64,000 nucleotides of DNA from Christensenellaceae bacterium (GTDB lineage Bacteria; Bacillota; Clostridia; Christensenellales; Borkfalkiaceae): assembly GCA_948890655.1 (NCBI GenBank), contig CAQTYU010000002.1:194469-258468 (forward strand), written 5' to 3'. Position numbers and translations under genes: made by a program. Positions 52,944 to 62,826 of the stretch are shown here, one piece after another. The notes under the pieces were generated by a model. The model made no database searches. It had not been told where the DNA came from and was given only the letters and a program-made list of their open reading frames with translations. The stretch's first letter is position 1, and every line of letters begins with the position of its first letter.

Positions 52944-54266
52944 TTATTTTTGTTGTTTTTTGTGGGCAAGCGAGTGCATTGCGCACTCAATACGCTTTTT
53001 CATCATTTCGCAAGTGAGTTTATAGGGTTTATTTATGTCGCCCTCGAAGTGGTAATTGTTAGCACTGCAACCGCCGCTACAAATAAATTTGGCGAAGCAG
53101 TCGCCGCACTCCTCACGCGTAAACAAGCACGACGAAGCGAATTTTCCCCTTATATCTTTATCGAGTTTTCCCTCGAAAACGTTGCCCATCAAAAAGTCTT
53201 TATCACCCGCGAACTGGTGACAGGGATAAATATCGCCATTGGGGGTTACGGAAAAATACTCGTTACCGGCTCCGCATGCCGAAACACGCTTTTGCAGGCA
53301 AGTTCCTCCCTCTAAGTCGATATTGAAATGGAAGAAGTTGAACCCCTCGCCCTTGTCGTGCTTTTCAAGGTATTTATCGCACAGATTTTCATACTCGTTT
53401 AAAACAGCGGGAATATGCTCGGCTTTTATGGCGAGGTCGTCGATGTCGGTTACGACGGGCTCCATAGAAATACTGTCGAAACCGTTCTCCGCAAGGAATA
53501 CGACGTCCTTTGAAAAGTCGAGGTTTTTAGCTGTGAACGTACCGCGGACGTAATAGTTTTTGTCGCCGCGCGACCGAACGAATTTTTTTACGTTGTCGAT
53601 TACGAAGTCGAAGCTGCCCTTGCCGTTTTTGGTTTTTCGGATAGCGTCGTGAACTTCCTTTCTGCCGTCGAGAGAAAGAACGACGTTTTCCATTTCGCGG
53701 TTGAAAAAGTCGATTGCGTCGTCGTCGAGAAGAAGCGCGTTTGTGGTCGTAGTGAAAAGAAACTTTTTGCCCGCTTTATCGCCCTTTTCGCGGGCATATG
53801 CGACGACTTTTTTAATCGTTTCAAGACACATTAAAGGCTCGCCACCGAAAAAATCGACTTCGAGAATCTTTCTTTGACCGCTGTTTTCGATAAGGAAATC
53901 TATGGCTTTTTTTGCGATTTCCTCGCTCATAAATTCGCGGACGGAGTGATATGCGCCCTCGTCGGCGAAGCAATAGCGACACCTTAAATTACAGTCGTGG
54001 CAGATATGCAGGCACAGTGCCTTCACCTCGGTCGATTTTAAGGGATAAGTTTTGATATCATCGCGCAAAAAAAGCCCCTGCTCTTTCAAAGAAGCAAGGT
54101 CGCTTTCTATTTCGGTAATTTTTTCTGCGGAAAGCACGGGGGGGCGGACTGAGTTTTCATACTTAGCTTTAACGTATGCGGCGGTATCGGCGTCGCACTC
54201 GTGCAGGCTACCGCTTCCGCTGTCGTACAGATAGTGCTTGTCCTTGTAATTAAAAACGTGTACCAT
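52944..54266 (-). CDS. SCIFF peptide maturase (radical SAM/SPASM, thioether-forming)
   Basis: A 440-residue radical SAM RiPP maturase. An N-terminal precursor-binding domain precedes CHDCNLRCRYCFADEGAYHS (CX3CX2C), FFGGEPLMC and the C-terminal SPASM domain (CGAGNEYFSVTPNGDIYPCH, ECGDCFAKFICSGGC). It is the family that installs Cys-to-Thr thioether links in SCIFF peptides (CteB type). Its substrate gene lies immediately upstream. ATG 54266 is chosen, since homologues begin MVH, rather than the TTG at 54272. No good ribosome-binding site is seen, and a terminator-like hairpin separates it from the precursor. Confidence 0.95.
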   Translation of the reverse strand: MVHVFNYKDKHYLYDSGSGSLHECDADTAAYVKAKYENSVRPPVLSAEKITEIESDLASLKEQGLFLRDDIKTYPLKSTEVKALCLHICHDCNLRCRYCFADEGAYHSVREFMSEEIAKKAIDFLIENSGQRKILEVDFFGGEPLMCLETIKKVVAYAREKGDKAGKKFLFTTTTNALLLDDDAIDFFNREMENVVLSLDGRKEVHDAIRKTKNGKGSFDFVIDNVKKFVRSRGDKNYYVRGTFTAKNLDFSKDVVFLAENGFDSISMEPVVTDIDDLAIKAEHIPAVLNEYENLCDKYLEKHDKGEGFNFFHFNIDLEGGTCLQKRVSACGAGNEYFSVTPNGDIYPCHQFAGDKDFLMGNVFEGKLDKDIRGKFASSCLFTREECGDCFAKFICSGGCSANNYHFEGDINKPYKLTCEMMKKRIECAMHSLAHKKQQK

Positions 54267-54280
54267 ATACAAGATTAAAA

Positions 54281-54302
54281 GGAGCAGAGAATTTTCTGCT
54301 CC
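54281..54302 (-). terminator. Terminator/attenuator between SCIFF precursor and maturase
   Basis: Stem GGAGCAGA / TCTGCTCC (8 bp, six-base loop). On the minus strand it is followed by TTTTAAT. It lies 16 nt after the precursor stop codon and 14 nt before the maturase ATG, so it should make precursor mRNA more abundant than maturase mRNA. Confidence 0.75.
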
Positions 54303-54318
54303 CGACCTTTTGTTTATA

Positions 54319-54474
54319 TTAGTTGTTTTTTTCGGGGTTCTGTTCTCTCGTTACCCTTTCGCAGCTTTGATTGCCGACGGTGCAACTCGTTTTGCAAGCG
54401 GACTGGCAGGTACTTCTGCATTCGCCGCAACCCGTAACTTTCTTTTCTGCGGGCTTCGCTATAGTTTTAATCAT
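54319..54474 (-). CDS. SCIFF peptide precursor (six cysteines in forty-five)
   Basis: A 51-residue RiPP precursor. Six cysteines at residues 16, 19, 23, 27, 31 and 38 lie in the near-invariant SCIFF core CGECRSTCQSACKTSCTVGN, followed by QSCE. A basic leader MIKTIAKPAEKK and a polar tail surround it. AAGGAGAG lies seven bases before the ATG and it has its own promoter. The maturase is next downstream. SCIFF peptides are nearly universal in Clostridia, yet their biological role is unknown. Confidence 0.95.
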   Translation of the reverse strand: MIKTIAKPAEKKVTGCGECRSTCQSACKTSCTVGNQSCERVTREQNPEKNN

Positions 54475-54504
54475 TTGAGAACTCTCCTTATATCTTTTTT
54501 ATAA

Positions 54505-54533
54505 ATTATAAGATACGTAGAGCAAAAAAGCAA
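54505..54533 (-). promoter_or_regulatory. Promoter of SCIFF precursor
   Basis: On the minus strand, -35 TTGCTT (54528-54533), 17-bp spacer, -10 TATAAT (54505-54510). Confidence 0.75.
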
Positions 54534-54538
54534 GCAAT

Positions 54539-54907
54539 TTAAGCGGTTTTTTTGATATTGACGGCGATTACGCCCGAAATCGCGCCCGCGGCGGCACCGA
54601 CGAAAAGTTCGACGATAAAAAGCCAGCTTAACGAAAACGACATTGAAATCAAGCTGAATATCAAAAACGTGACTACAACGGACGCTACTCCGTGAATAAC
54701 GCCTTTTAAAAGACCCTTTTCGCCGCGAATAAAAATGAGCCCGCCCGCCGCGATTGAAATAATTTTAAAGACCTGATTGACAGGTTTAACGACTTCGAGC
54801 GGCAACGAGAAAAGCTGAATTATAACGGTAAAAATCAGCACGAAAACCAATGAAAAAAGTACGGCGGCGAACACCGCTTTTAAGACCTGTAAAACGTTAG
54901 TGCGCAT
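54539..54907 (-). CDS. TIGR04086-type membrane protein
   Basis: A 122-residue protein with four hydrophobic segments (about 10-33, 45-60, 70-88, 93-117). It matches the small membrane protein family TIGR04086, which in Clostridia sits between yajC and the SCIFF genes exactly as here. Function unknown; a link to protein export is inferred from context. GGAGG lies eight bases before its ATG but is buried in the 3' arm of the yajC terminator hairpin. Confidence 0.87.
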   Translation of the reverse strand: MRTNVLQVLKAVFAAVLFSLVFVLIFTVIIQLFSLPLEVVKPVNQVFKIISIAAGGLIFIRGEKGLLKGVIHGVASVVVTFLIFSLISMSFSLSWLFIVELFVGAAAGAISGVIAVNIKKTA

Positions 54908-54912
54908 AAAAA

Positions 54913-54940
54913 AACCTCCGCTATAATCTATGCGGAGGTT
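54913..54940 (-). terminator. yajC terminator fused to downstream ribosome-binding site
   Basis: Stem AACCTCCGC / GCGGAGGTT (9 bp, 10-base loop), followed on the minus strand by seven T in a row and then at once by the ATG of the TIGR04086-type gene. The GGAGG in the stem's 3' arm is the only ribosome-binding site for that gene. Confidence 0.85.
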
Positions 54941-54947
54941 ATAATAA

Positions 54948-55487
54948 TTAGAATTTGATTTGCTTTTCTTCGTCCTGCTTTTTGCCGTTTTTCTTGGGCT
55001 TAGCCGCTTCCGACGTTTCCTCTGCGGGCTCCGCGGGAGCTTCTGCGGGAACTTCTACGGGGGCAGGCGCGTCTACGGGCGCGATAACAGCCGTTTCGGT
55101 TGCAGGGGTTTCAGCGGAAGCTTCGGCAGGCGCTTCGGTTGCGGGTTCGGCCTTTACTTCCTCTTTCTTTTCAACTACGGCGTCGGTCTGGTAGATAGCT
55201 TGTCTGTCGAATTTGAGATAGCTTTTGCCCGAAGCTTCGGTGCCCGTTTCAAGAACGAAAGTATTTTCTTCGTTGTCTACTTCGACGACTATGCCGCAGA
55301 TGCCGCCGATTGTCTTGACCTTATTGCCGGGCTTAACCGCGTTGATTAAGTCCTGCGCGTCCTGCTCCTGCTTTTTGCGCTTTTTGTTGGTTAAAAAATA
55401 GAAAACAACGATAAGGGCGATTATAACGACCATTACCGCAAGAAGGATATACTGACTGTAATCGTCTGCAAGTAAAGTACTTAACAT
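54948..55487 (-). CDS. yajC: Preprotein translocase subunit YajC with long acidic tail
   Basis: A 179-residue protein. A single N-terminal membrane helix (YILLAVMVVIIALIVVFYFL) is followed by KKRKKQEQD and the YajC core (VKPGNKVKTIGGICGIVVEV). Residues about 105-165 are a low-complexity Ala/Pro/Glu tail, and the end is Lys-rich. The core is normal (about 90 residues); the tail roughly doubles the usual length. YajC associates with SecDF, which is encoded a few genes downstream. Confidence 0.95.
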   Translation of the reverse strand: MLSTLLADDYSQYILLAVMVVIIALIVVFYFLTNKKRKKQEQDAQDLINAVKPGNKVKTIGGICGIVVEVDNEENTFVLETGTEASGKSYLKFDRQAIYQTDAVVEKKEEVKAEPATEAPAEASAETPATETAVIAPVDAPAPVEVPAEAPAEPAEETSEAAKPKKNGKKQDEEKQIKF

Positions 55488-55514
55488 AATTTCTCCAAAA
55501 TTTTAATTTATCTT

Positions 55515-55543
55515 AATATAATATTTTTTATCGGTATTTGCAA
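55515..55543 (-). promoter_or_regulatory. Promoter of yajC
   Basis: On the minus strand, -35 TTGCAA (55538-55543), 17-bp spacer, -10 TATATT (55515-55520). Confidence 0.6.
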
Positions 55544-55599
55544 GCATTTTTAAACTTATTTATTTTTTTTGTCCGAAATTTCACCGAAAGGCACCATTG

Positions 55600-56879
<1,280 letters not shown>

Positions 56880-57905
56880 TTATAAGACCATCATCGCGTC
56901 CCCGAAACTGAAAAAGCGATACTTCTCTTCTACGGCGGTTTTGTAGAGGTTAAGAACTTCTTCCCTGCCCGTTAAAGCGGCGACAAGCATTATAAGCGTG
57001 CTTTCGGGTAAATGAAAGTTGGTTATAAGCGCATCTACGCACTTGAACTTATATGGCGGATAAATAAATATCTGCGTGTTGCCTTTTCGGGGGGTAACCG
57101 ATCCGTCGGCTGAGGCTACGCTTTCAAGGGTTCTTACCGAGGTCGTGCCGACGGCGATAACTCTTCTGCCCTCTTTTTTTGCGGCGGTGATTATCTTTGC
57201 CGCTTCTTCGCCGACCTCGTAATACTCCGAGTGCATTTTGTGGTCGGTGATTATATCTTCTTTAACAGGGCGGAAAGTGCCTAAGCCGACGTGCAAAAGG
57301 ACTTCGGCAACCTGAACGCCCTTGTCCTTGATTTTTTCGAGTAGTTCGGGTGTGAAGTGTAAACCGGCAGTTGGCGCCGCCGCCGAGCCGTCAACTTTAG
57401 CGTAAACGGTCTGGTAGCGGTTCTTGTCCTGCAACTTCGCCTTTATATAGGGCGGCAGTGGCATAGAGCCGAGCCGTTCGAGAATTTCTTCGAAAACCCC
57501 GTCATAACTGAACGATACGATTCTTTCACCGCTGTCGGTTATGCCTTTGACGGTGAGCGAAAGCTCTTCCGAAACGGTAAGCATTTTACCTACGGTGCAC
57601 TTTCTGCCCGGCTTTACAAGGACTTCCCAATCGTTTATATCCAGTCGTTTTAGAAGCAATACTTCCACCGCACCGCCGTTTTCGGTCTTTGCAAAAAGTC
57701 GGGCGGGCAACACCTTGGTATTATTGATAACAAGCACGTCGCCTGCATGAAGATAATCAATTATATCCCTGAAGACTTCGTGTTTCACCTCGCCCGTCGC
57801 TCTGTTATAGGTTAAAAGCCGCGAACTGTCGCGCGGGGTTGCGGGTGTCTGGGCAATGAGCTCTTCCGGCAGGTCGTAATAAAAATCGCTTTTCTTGTAC
57901 TGCAT
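56880..57905 (-). CDS. queA: tRNA preQ1(34) S-adenosylmethionine ribosyltransferase-isomerase
   Basis: A 341-residue enzyme that makes epoxyqueuosine in tRNA from preQ1 and the ribosyl part of SAM. Conserved blocks seen are [61 protein letters not shown] and [10 protein letters not shown]. Normal length. It lies two bases after the ruvB stop codon in the ruvCAB-queA-tgt order common in Firmicutes. Confidence 0.99.
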   Translation of the reverse strand: MQYKKSDFYYDLPEELIAQTPATPRDSSRLLTYNRATGEVKHEVFRDIIDYLHAGDVLVINNTKVLPARLFAKTENGGAVEVLLLKRLDINDWEVLVKPGRKCTVGKMLTVSEELSLTVKGITDSGERIVSFSYDGVFEEILERLGSMPLPPYIKAKLQDKNRYQTVYAKVDGSAAAPTAGLHFTPELLEKIKDKGVQVAEVLLHVGLGTFRPVKEDIITDHKMHSEYYEVGEEAAKIITAAKKEGRRVIAVGTTSVRTLESVASADGSVTPRKGNTQIFIYPPYKFKCVDALITNFHLPESTLIMLVAALTGREEVLNLYKTAVEEKYRFFSFGDAMMVL

Positions 57906-57907
57906 AG

Positions 57908-58975
57908 TCAGTCGCCGTTTTTGTCAAACAGTGAAATCTGTTCGCGCTGTCTTTCGTTGGGGGCGTAGCCCAGATGTTCGTAGCCGCCGCGGAGTATCAT
58001 TCTGCCGCGCGGCGTTCTTGCAATAAAACCGAGTTGTAAAAGGTAAGGCTCGTAAACGTCCTCTATGGTGCCTGCGTCCTCGTTAATGGTCGCGGCGAGG
58101 GTTTCGAGCCCGACGGGTCTGCCGTCGAATTTTTCTATCATTGCCCTAAGAAGCGCCCTGTCCACTTCGTCAAGCCCCAAATCATCCACTTCCATTTTCG
58201 AAAGCGCGAACTTTGCGTCAGCAAGAGTTACGGCGGGGTTGCCTTTTATTGTCGAAAAATCACGAACGCGTTTTAAAAGACGGTTGGCGATTCTAGGGGT
58301 GCCGCGTGAGCGTTTGGATATTTCTTTCGCGGCGGCGTCCTCTATTTCAATTCCTAGGGTGCGGGCACTGCGCAGAACTATTTCTTTCAGCTCGTCGGGC
58401 GTGTACATTTCCAAGCGGCAGATTATGCCGAACCTGTCGCGCAAGGGGTTTGCTATCATTCCCGCGCGGGTGGTTGCGCCGATTAGGGTGAACTTTTTTA
58501 ACGAAAATCGGATATTCCTTGCGCTGGGCCCCTTGCCGACGATTATGTCGAGGGCGTAGTCTTCCATTGCCGAATACAAAATTTCTTCAACGCTGTGGTT
58601 TAAGCGGTGAATTTCGTCGATGAAAAGAACGTCGCCGTCGTTGAGGTTTGTGAGTATAGCCGCCAAATCGCCGCTACGCTCTATCGCGGGCGCGGAAGTC
58701 AGCTTCAACTGCCCGCCCATTTCGCCCGCTATAATGTGCGCAAGCGTAGTTTTACCAAGACCCGGCGCGCCGTACAAAAGGACGTGTTCCAAAGCTTCGC
58801 CCCTTTGCTTTGCGGCGTTCATATAAACTTTTAAATTTTCCTTGACCTTGCTCTGTCCGACATAGCCGTCAAGCGTTTTAGGGCGGAGCACGTTTTCTTC
58901 GAAATCGTATTCGCCCTTGGTGCTTTGAACCAGCCTGTCTTCCTCGGCGGTGTATTCTTCGTCGTCAAAAAACAT
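57908..58975 (-). CDS. ruvB: Holliday junction branch-migration helicase RuvB
   Basis: A 355-residue AAA+ motor: Walker [14 protein letters not shown], Walker [11 protein letters not shown], sensor 1 [11 protein letters not shown], sensor 2 [18 protein letters not shown], and the C-terminal winged helix ending [15 protein letters not shown] short acidic N-terminal extension is present. Eleven nt after ruvA. Confidence 0.99.
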   Translation of the reverse strand: MFFDDEEYTAEEDRLVQSTKGEYDFEENVLRPKTLDGYVGQSKVKENLKVYMNAAKQRGEALEHVLLYGAPGLGKTTLAHIIAGEMGGQLKLTSAPAIERSGDLAAILTNLNDGDVLFIDEIHRLNHSVEEILYSAMEDYALDIIVGKGPSARNIRFSLKKFTLIGATTRAGMIANPLRDRFGIICRLEMYTPDELKEIVLRSARTLGIEIEDAAAKEISKRSRGTPRIANRLLKRVRDFSTIKGNPAVTLADAKFALSKMEVDDLGLDEVDRALLRAMIEKFDGRPVGLETLAATINEDAGTIEDVYEPYLLQLGFIARTPRGRMILRGGYEHLGYAPNERQREQISLFDKNGD

Positions 58976-58986
58976 TTTTTATTTCC

Positions 58987-59580
58987 TTAAATACTTTGTA
59001 ATGCCAGCCGTATAATTTCTTCGATATCTTTTGCGCCCTTGTCGCGCGCACGGGCGATTGCTTTTATGCTCTCCGCACGGGTGAAGCCGAGGGTCATCAA
59101 CGCGACGACTGCGTCTTCGTCACCGCCCGATAAGGTCACGGGAACGGGCTCGCCCGAAGCAAGCGACGAAGAAACGTTTGCCGTTACCTTTTCGCGAAGC
59201 TCTAAGATTATTCTTTCCGCCGTTTTTTTGCCCATACCTTTTGCTGTCGAAAGGCGCTTAATATCGTTAGTGGCGATTGCGGCGGCAACATCGCCCGCCG
59301 TCATTGACGACAGGACGGTTATTCCGAGCTTGGGTCCCACGCCTGAAACGGAAACGAGCTTTAAAAACATCTCTTTTTCCTCAACCGAAGAAAAGCCGAA
59401 AAGGCTTACCCCGTCCTCGCGTACTTGGAGGTAAGTGAAAACTTCGCCCTCCTTTTTACCCGCCAAAGCGTTATACGCAGAGCCTGTGACAAGAACTTCG
59501 AAGCCAATGCCCGAAGCCGTTTCAATAAGTGCGGTTTCGGGGGTTAACGATAAAATTTTTCCTTTTACAAAACCTATCAT
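58987..59580 (-). CDS. ruvA: Holliday junction DNA-binding protein RuvA
   Basis: A 197-residue protein: an N-terminal OB fold (MIGFVKGKILSLTPETALIE), helix-hairpin-helix motifs (VSGVGPKLGITVLSSM and KGMGKKTAERIILELREK), and the C-terminal domain III that contacts RuvB (LMTLGFTRAESIKAI). Normal length. Nine nt after ruvC. Confidence 0.98.
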   Translation of the reverse strand: MIGFVKGKILSLTPETALIETASGIGFEVLVTGSAYNALAGKKEGEVFTYLQVREDGVSLFGFSSVEEKEMFLKLVSVSGVGPKLGITVLSSMTAGDVAAAIATNDIKRLSTAKGMGKKTAERIILELREKVTANVSSSLASGEPVPVTLSGGDEDAVVALMTLGFTRAESIKAIARARDKGAKDIEEIIRLALQSI

Positions 59581-59589
59581 ATATTTTCC

Positions 59590-60087
59590 TTATTTTATAT
59601 TGAACAGTCTGCCGAAGCGCGAGGTGTGCGCGTGACACAGTGCGACGGCAAGCGCGTCCGCCGCGTCGTCGGGGCGGGGAATTTTTTCGAGGTGCAACAG
59701 CGAGGTTACGACGTGCATTATCTGCACTTTGTCCGCTTTGCCGTAGCCAGTGAGCGACTGTTTTATCTGGTTGGGCGTATACTCGTACAGTTTGCCGCAA
59801 TATTTTATACAGGTCAACAGCATAACCCCCCTTGCGTGGGCTACGGGTATGCCCGTCGTAATATTTTTGGAGAAAAACAGCTCTTCCACCGCTATTTCGT
59901 CAGGTTTGTACTTATTGAGAATTTTGTTTATACCCTCTTCAAGCATAGCAAGGCGCACGGGAAGGCTCTCGTCCTTGGGCGTTAAAACAACCCCGTAGTC
60001 TATGGGAACGGTATTGTCGTTTTTAAGTTTTTCAATTACGCCGTAGCCCATTGTGGCAAGCCCGGGGTCGAGTCCTAAAATTATCAT
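59590..60087 (-). CDS. ruvC: Holliday junction resolvase RuvC
   Basis: A 165-residue RNase H-fold endonuclease. Acidic catalytic residues lie in ILGLDPGLATMGYG, AVEELFFSKN and the final RPDDAADALAVALCH. Normal length. First gene of the ruvCAB-queA transcription unit. The -10 TACAAT ends seven bases before the ATG and no ribosome-binding site is present, so its mRNA should start at the ATG. Confidence 0.98.
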   Translation of the reverse strand: MIILGLDPGLATMGYGVIEKLKNDNTVPIDYGVVLTPKDESLPVRLAMLEEGINKILNKYKPDEIAVEELFFSKNITTGIPVAHARGVMLLTCIKYCGKLYEYTPNQIKQSLTGYGKADKVQIMHVVTSLLHLEKIPRPDDAADALAVALCHAHTSRFGRLFNIK

Positions 60088-60094
60088 TATTTTT

Positions 60095-60123
60095 ATTGTA
60101 AGTGAATTTATTTAATAAGTCAA
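60095..60123 (-). promoter_or_regulatory. Promoter of ruvCAB-queA operon
   Basis: On the minus strand, -35 TTGACT (60118-60123), 17-bp spacer and -10 TACAAT (60095-60100). Only seven bases separate the -10 from the ruvC ATG. Confidence 0.75.
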
Positions 60124-60150
60124 GTATCCTTTCGGCTTATACAATATAAA

Positions 60151-60178
60151 AACTCTCCGCCAAAATTTGCGGAGAGTT
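60151..60178 (-). terminator. Intrinsic terminator of ferritin gene
   Basis: A perfect 10-bp stem AACTCTCCGC / GCGGAGAGTT with an 8-base loop. On the minus strand it is followed by a T-rich stretch (TTTATATTG). Confidence 0.9.
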
Positions 60179-60194
60179 CTATATATTATGTTTT

Positions 60195-60713
60195 TTACAT
60201 TGCAGGCCCGGTGGTAGAAGCTGTATACACTCTTGCCGCAAGTTCCTGATTCAGTGCGTAAAGTCCTTTCGCGTCGTGACCGAACATCTTAAACTTTTTG
60301 ATTAAATCTTCAGCGTTCTTTTCTTCCTCGCCCTGCTCCTTTATGAACCAATCTAAAAACTGCATTGTTTTGAAGTCTTTGATGGCGAAGGCTTCGGAAT
60401 AAATATTGTTTATAAGTGAAGTAACGTACTGCTCGTGTTCGTAACCCGCTTCAAGAGGGTCGGAAATCTTATTGAATGTTTTGTCGGGCTGAGCAATTGC
60501 GCCGCTGGTTACGCGCACACCGTTATCAATCAGATATCTTCTCATCATCATTGCGTGGTCGCGTTCTTCCTGCGCCTGAATTTCGTACCAATGCGCGAAG
60601 CCGTCAAGCCCCTCGTCCGCAAAGTAGTTCGCAAAATCGAGATAGAGATAGCCCGAATAGAATTCTTTGTTTACCTGTTCGTTTATTAAAGTTGCAATTT
60701 TTTTATTTAACAT
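60195..60713 (-). CDS. Non-heme ferritin
   Basis: A 172-residue iron-storage ferritin (FtnA type). Ferroxidase-site residues are Glu in NKEFYSGYLY, Glu and His in QAQEERDHAMMMRRYL, and the downstream EQGEEEKNAEDLI. It stores iron as a 24-subunit shell and protects against iron-driven oxidation. GGAGG lies four bases before the ATG. Monocistronic, with its own terminator. Confidence 0.97.
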   Translation of the reverse strand: MLNKKIATLINEQVNKEFYSGYLYLDFANYFADEGLDGFAHWYEIQAQEERDHAMMMRRYLIDNGVRVTSGAIAQPDKTFNKISDPLEAGYEHEQYVTSLINNIYSEAFAIKDFKTMQFLDWFIKEQGEEEKNAEDLIKKFKMFGHDAKGLYALNQELAARVYTASTTGPAM

Positions 60714-60778
60714 ATATCCTCCGTAACGTTTTAACGTTTTTTATTTAAAATAAGAATTAGTGCCCGAATATGCTTGAA

Positions 60779-61978
60779 TTAACAGTGTTTTAAACCGTAA
60801 CTTTCCGCAAGTTTTTCAAACGCGGGAATGGCGCGGTCGAGCATTTCGGGAGCAACGCAATAGGACACCCTTGCATAGCCGCCGCAACCGAAATCGTTGC
60901 CGGGAACGATTAAAATTTCGTATTTTTTAGCCCTTTCGCAGAAGTCGACTGCAGATTTTTCGGGAGATTTAACGAACATATAGAACGCGCCGTCGGGTTT
61001 AGCCACTTCAAAACCGTATTCCGTAAGCGCGGAGTACAGTTTGTCGCGGTTACGCTTGTATATAGAAATATCGGACGTAACGTTGTAGACTTTTTTTATG
61101 AGCTGTTGGAAGAGGTTAGGGGCACACACAAAGCCAAGTGACCTGCCCGCGCCACAGACCGCTGCGTAGACCTCGGAAAAGTTCGGCATTTTGTCGTAGA
61201 CCCCCACATATCCTATTCTTTCGCCGGGTAATGATAAACTTTTCGAGTACGAATAGCACACCAAACTATACTCGTAATAGTTCATAATATAGGGTACTTT
61301 TATGCTTCTATCGTAAACCAGTTCTCTGTAAGGCTCGTCGGCAATCAAGTAGATGGGATTTCCGTATTTTTCAGAGTGTTTTTTGAGAATTTTGGCAAGC
61401 TTTACAATCTCTTCTTCGGTATACACTACTCCGCTGGGGTTATTGGGCGAATTAATGATTACCCCCTTAGTATGTGCCGTTATCGCGCCTTCGAGCGCTT
61501 TAAAATCGATATGAAAAGTCCTCTCTTCACTCTTCACCGCAACCAGCTTTCCGCCTGCGTGTTCGGTGAAAACCCTGTACTCGGGGAAGTAGGGCGCAAA
61601 GGTTATGATTTCGTCGCCCGAATTCATAAGCGCGTTCAAAACAATCGTTAGGGAAGCCGCCGCGCCGCAAGTAAGATAAAAGCAATTTGCGTTCAGGGTC
61701 GTTCCGAAGCGGGCGTTTGTATAGTCTGCAAGCGTCTTTCTTACTTCAAAGTCACCTTGCGCGGAAGTATAGCCGTGCAGAAGTACTGGGTCGTAAGTTT
61801 CTACGATTTCCTTAATTGCGGCGTTTACTTCTGGCGGGGTGGGAACACTGGGATTGCCGATTGAGAAGTCGAAAACGTTCTCATCCCCTATTTCGGCTTT
61901 GCGCTTTTTTCCGTATTCGAAAAGTTCCCTTATACAGGAGCGCACCGTGCCGAGTTGTACGTTTTTACGGTTAATCAT
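60779..61978 (-). CDS. Pyridoxal-phosphate aminotransferase, class I (aspartate aminotransferase-like)
   Basis: About 399 residues, fold type I. Seen are FSIGNPSVPTPPEVNAAI, HGYTSAQGDFEVRKTLA, NSPNNPSGVVYTEEEI, the cofactor Lys in YSYSKSLSLPGERIGYVG, and the C-terminal VPGNDFGCGGYARVSYCV with the substrate-binding Arg. The exact amino acid substrate cannot be told. ATG 61978 is chosen, since the longer reading from 62059 passes through the promoter. AGGA precedes the ATG. Confidence 0.93.
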   Translation of the reverse strand: MINRKNVQLGTVRSCIRELFEYGKKRKAEIGDENVFDFSIGNPSVPTPPEVNAAIKEIVETYDPVLLHGYTSAQGDFEVRKTLADYTNARFGTTLNANCFYLTCGAAASLTIVLNALMNSGDEIITFAPYFPEYRVFTEHAGGKLVAVKSEERTFHIDFKALEGAITAHTKGVIINSPNNPSGVVYTEEEIVKLAKILKKHSEKYGNPIYLIADEPYRELVYDRSIKVPYIMNYYEYSLVCYSYSKSLSLPGERIGYVGVYDKMPNFSEVYAAVCGAGRSLGFVCAPNLFQQLIKKVYNVTSDISIYKRNRDKLYSALTEYGFEVAKPDGAFYMFVKSPEKSAVDFCERAKKYEILIVPGNDFGCGGYARVSYCVAPEMLDRAIPAFEKLAESYGLKHC

Positions 61979-62005
61979 AAGCTCTTCCTTTTTTGCGTTT
62001 TGATT

Positions 62006-62034
62006 ATTATAACATAATTTAAGCGCAATGACAA
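62006..62034 (-). promoter_or_regulatory. Promoter of aminotransferase gene
   Basis: On the minus strand, -35 TTGTCA (about 62029-62034), 17-bp spacer, -10 TATAAT (about 62006-62011). Confidence 0.7.
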
Positions 62035-62060
62035 GAATTTGAGCGGAATAAAAAAACAAT

Positions 62061-62089
62061 AGCGCCGCCGACAGTCAGTCGGCGGCGCT
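62061..62089 (-). terminator. Terminator of the spoIIA operon
   Basis: A perfect 12-bp stem AGCGCCGCCGAC / GTCGGCGGCGCT with loop AGTCA. On the minus strand it is followed by ATTG and seven T. It lies 12 nt after the sigF stop codon. Confidence 0.88.
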
Positions 62090-62100
62090 CCATTCAAAAT

Positions 62101-62826
62101 TCAACCCGTTAAATCTTTTCTGAAACTTTCCATTATTCTGTTTTCTATTCTGGACACCTGCACCTGCGACACTCCAAGCATATTGGCGACTTCGCTCTGC
62201 GTCATATCTCGGAAATAGCGTAGCATTATAACTTTTTTGTCGCGCTCGGGCAAGTTTTCTATCGCCGTTTTAAGCTGTAAGGAATCGATTATGTCCTCCT
62301 GATTATCCTCAACGGGGAGTTTTTCCAAAAGCTCCTGCCCCTTTTCGTCCTTGTATTCGCCCTGATTATAAATCGATACGGGCATACGGGTCGAGCCCAT
62401 TGTGAAGACAACCTCGCTTTCGGGCATAGAAAACTCTTCGGCAATGACTTTTACGGTAGGCTGGGCACCGTGTTCGGTGGAATACACTTCTATGAACTTA
62501 TTTATTTGCTTTGCCGTGCTCTTTATTGCGCGCGAGACCTTTATACTGCCGTCGTCGCGCATAAAACGCTTAATCTCGCCGGCTATCATAGGAACGGCGT
62601 AGGTTGAAAAGCGCACCCCGTAAGCATCGTCAAAGCCGTTTATAGCTTTTAAAAGCCCCATACTGGCAAGCTGATATAAATCGTCGTACTCCACCCCTTT
62701 ATTTAGGTAACGGCGAACTATGCTTTTTATTAAATTGTTATTCTCCAATATAAGCTTTTCTTTAGCACCGTCGTCGCCCTGTTTTGCTCTTCGTATCAGG
62801 TCGTTCGTCGTATCGACGTCAAGCAT
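62101..62826 (-). CDS. sigF: Sporulation sigma factor SigF
   Basis: A 241-residue sigma-70 family factor. Region 2 holds YDDLYQLASMGLLKAINGFD and VRFSTYAVPMIAGEIKRFMR; region 3 holds SIKVSRAIK; region 4 ends MTQSEVANMLGVSQVQVSRI. It directs early forespore transcription. The preceding SpoIIAA and SpoIIAB genes identify it as sigma-F rather than sigma-G. Overlaps spoIIAB by 8 nt. Confidence 0.96.
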   Translation of the reverse strand: MLDVDTTNDLIRRAKQGDDGAKEKLILENNNLIKSIVRRYLNKGVEYDDLYQLASMGLLKAINGFDDAYGVRFSTYAVPMIAGEIKRFMRDDGSIKVSRAIKSTAKQINKFIEVYSTEHGAQPTVKVIAEEFSMPESEVVFTMGSTRMPVSIYNQGEYKDEKGQELLEKLPVEDNQEDIIDSLQLKTAIENLPERDKKVIMLRYFRDMTQSEVANMLGVSQVQVSRIENRIMESFRKDLTG

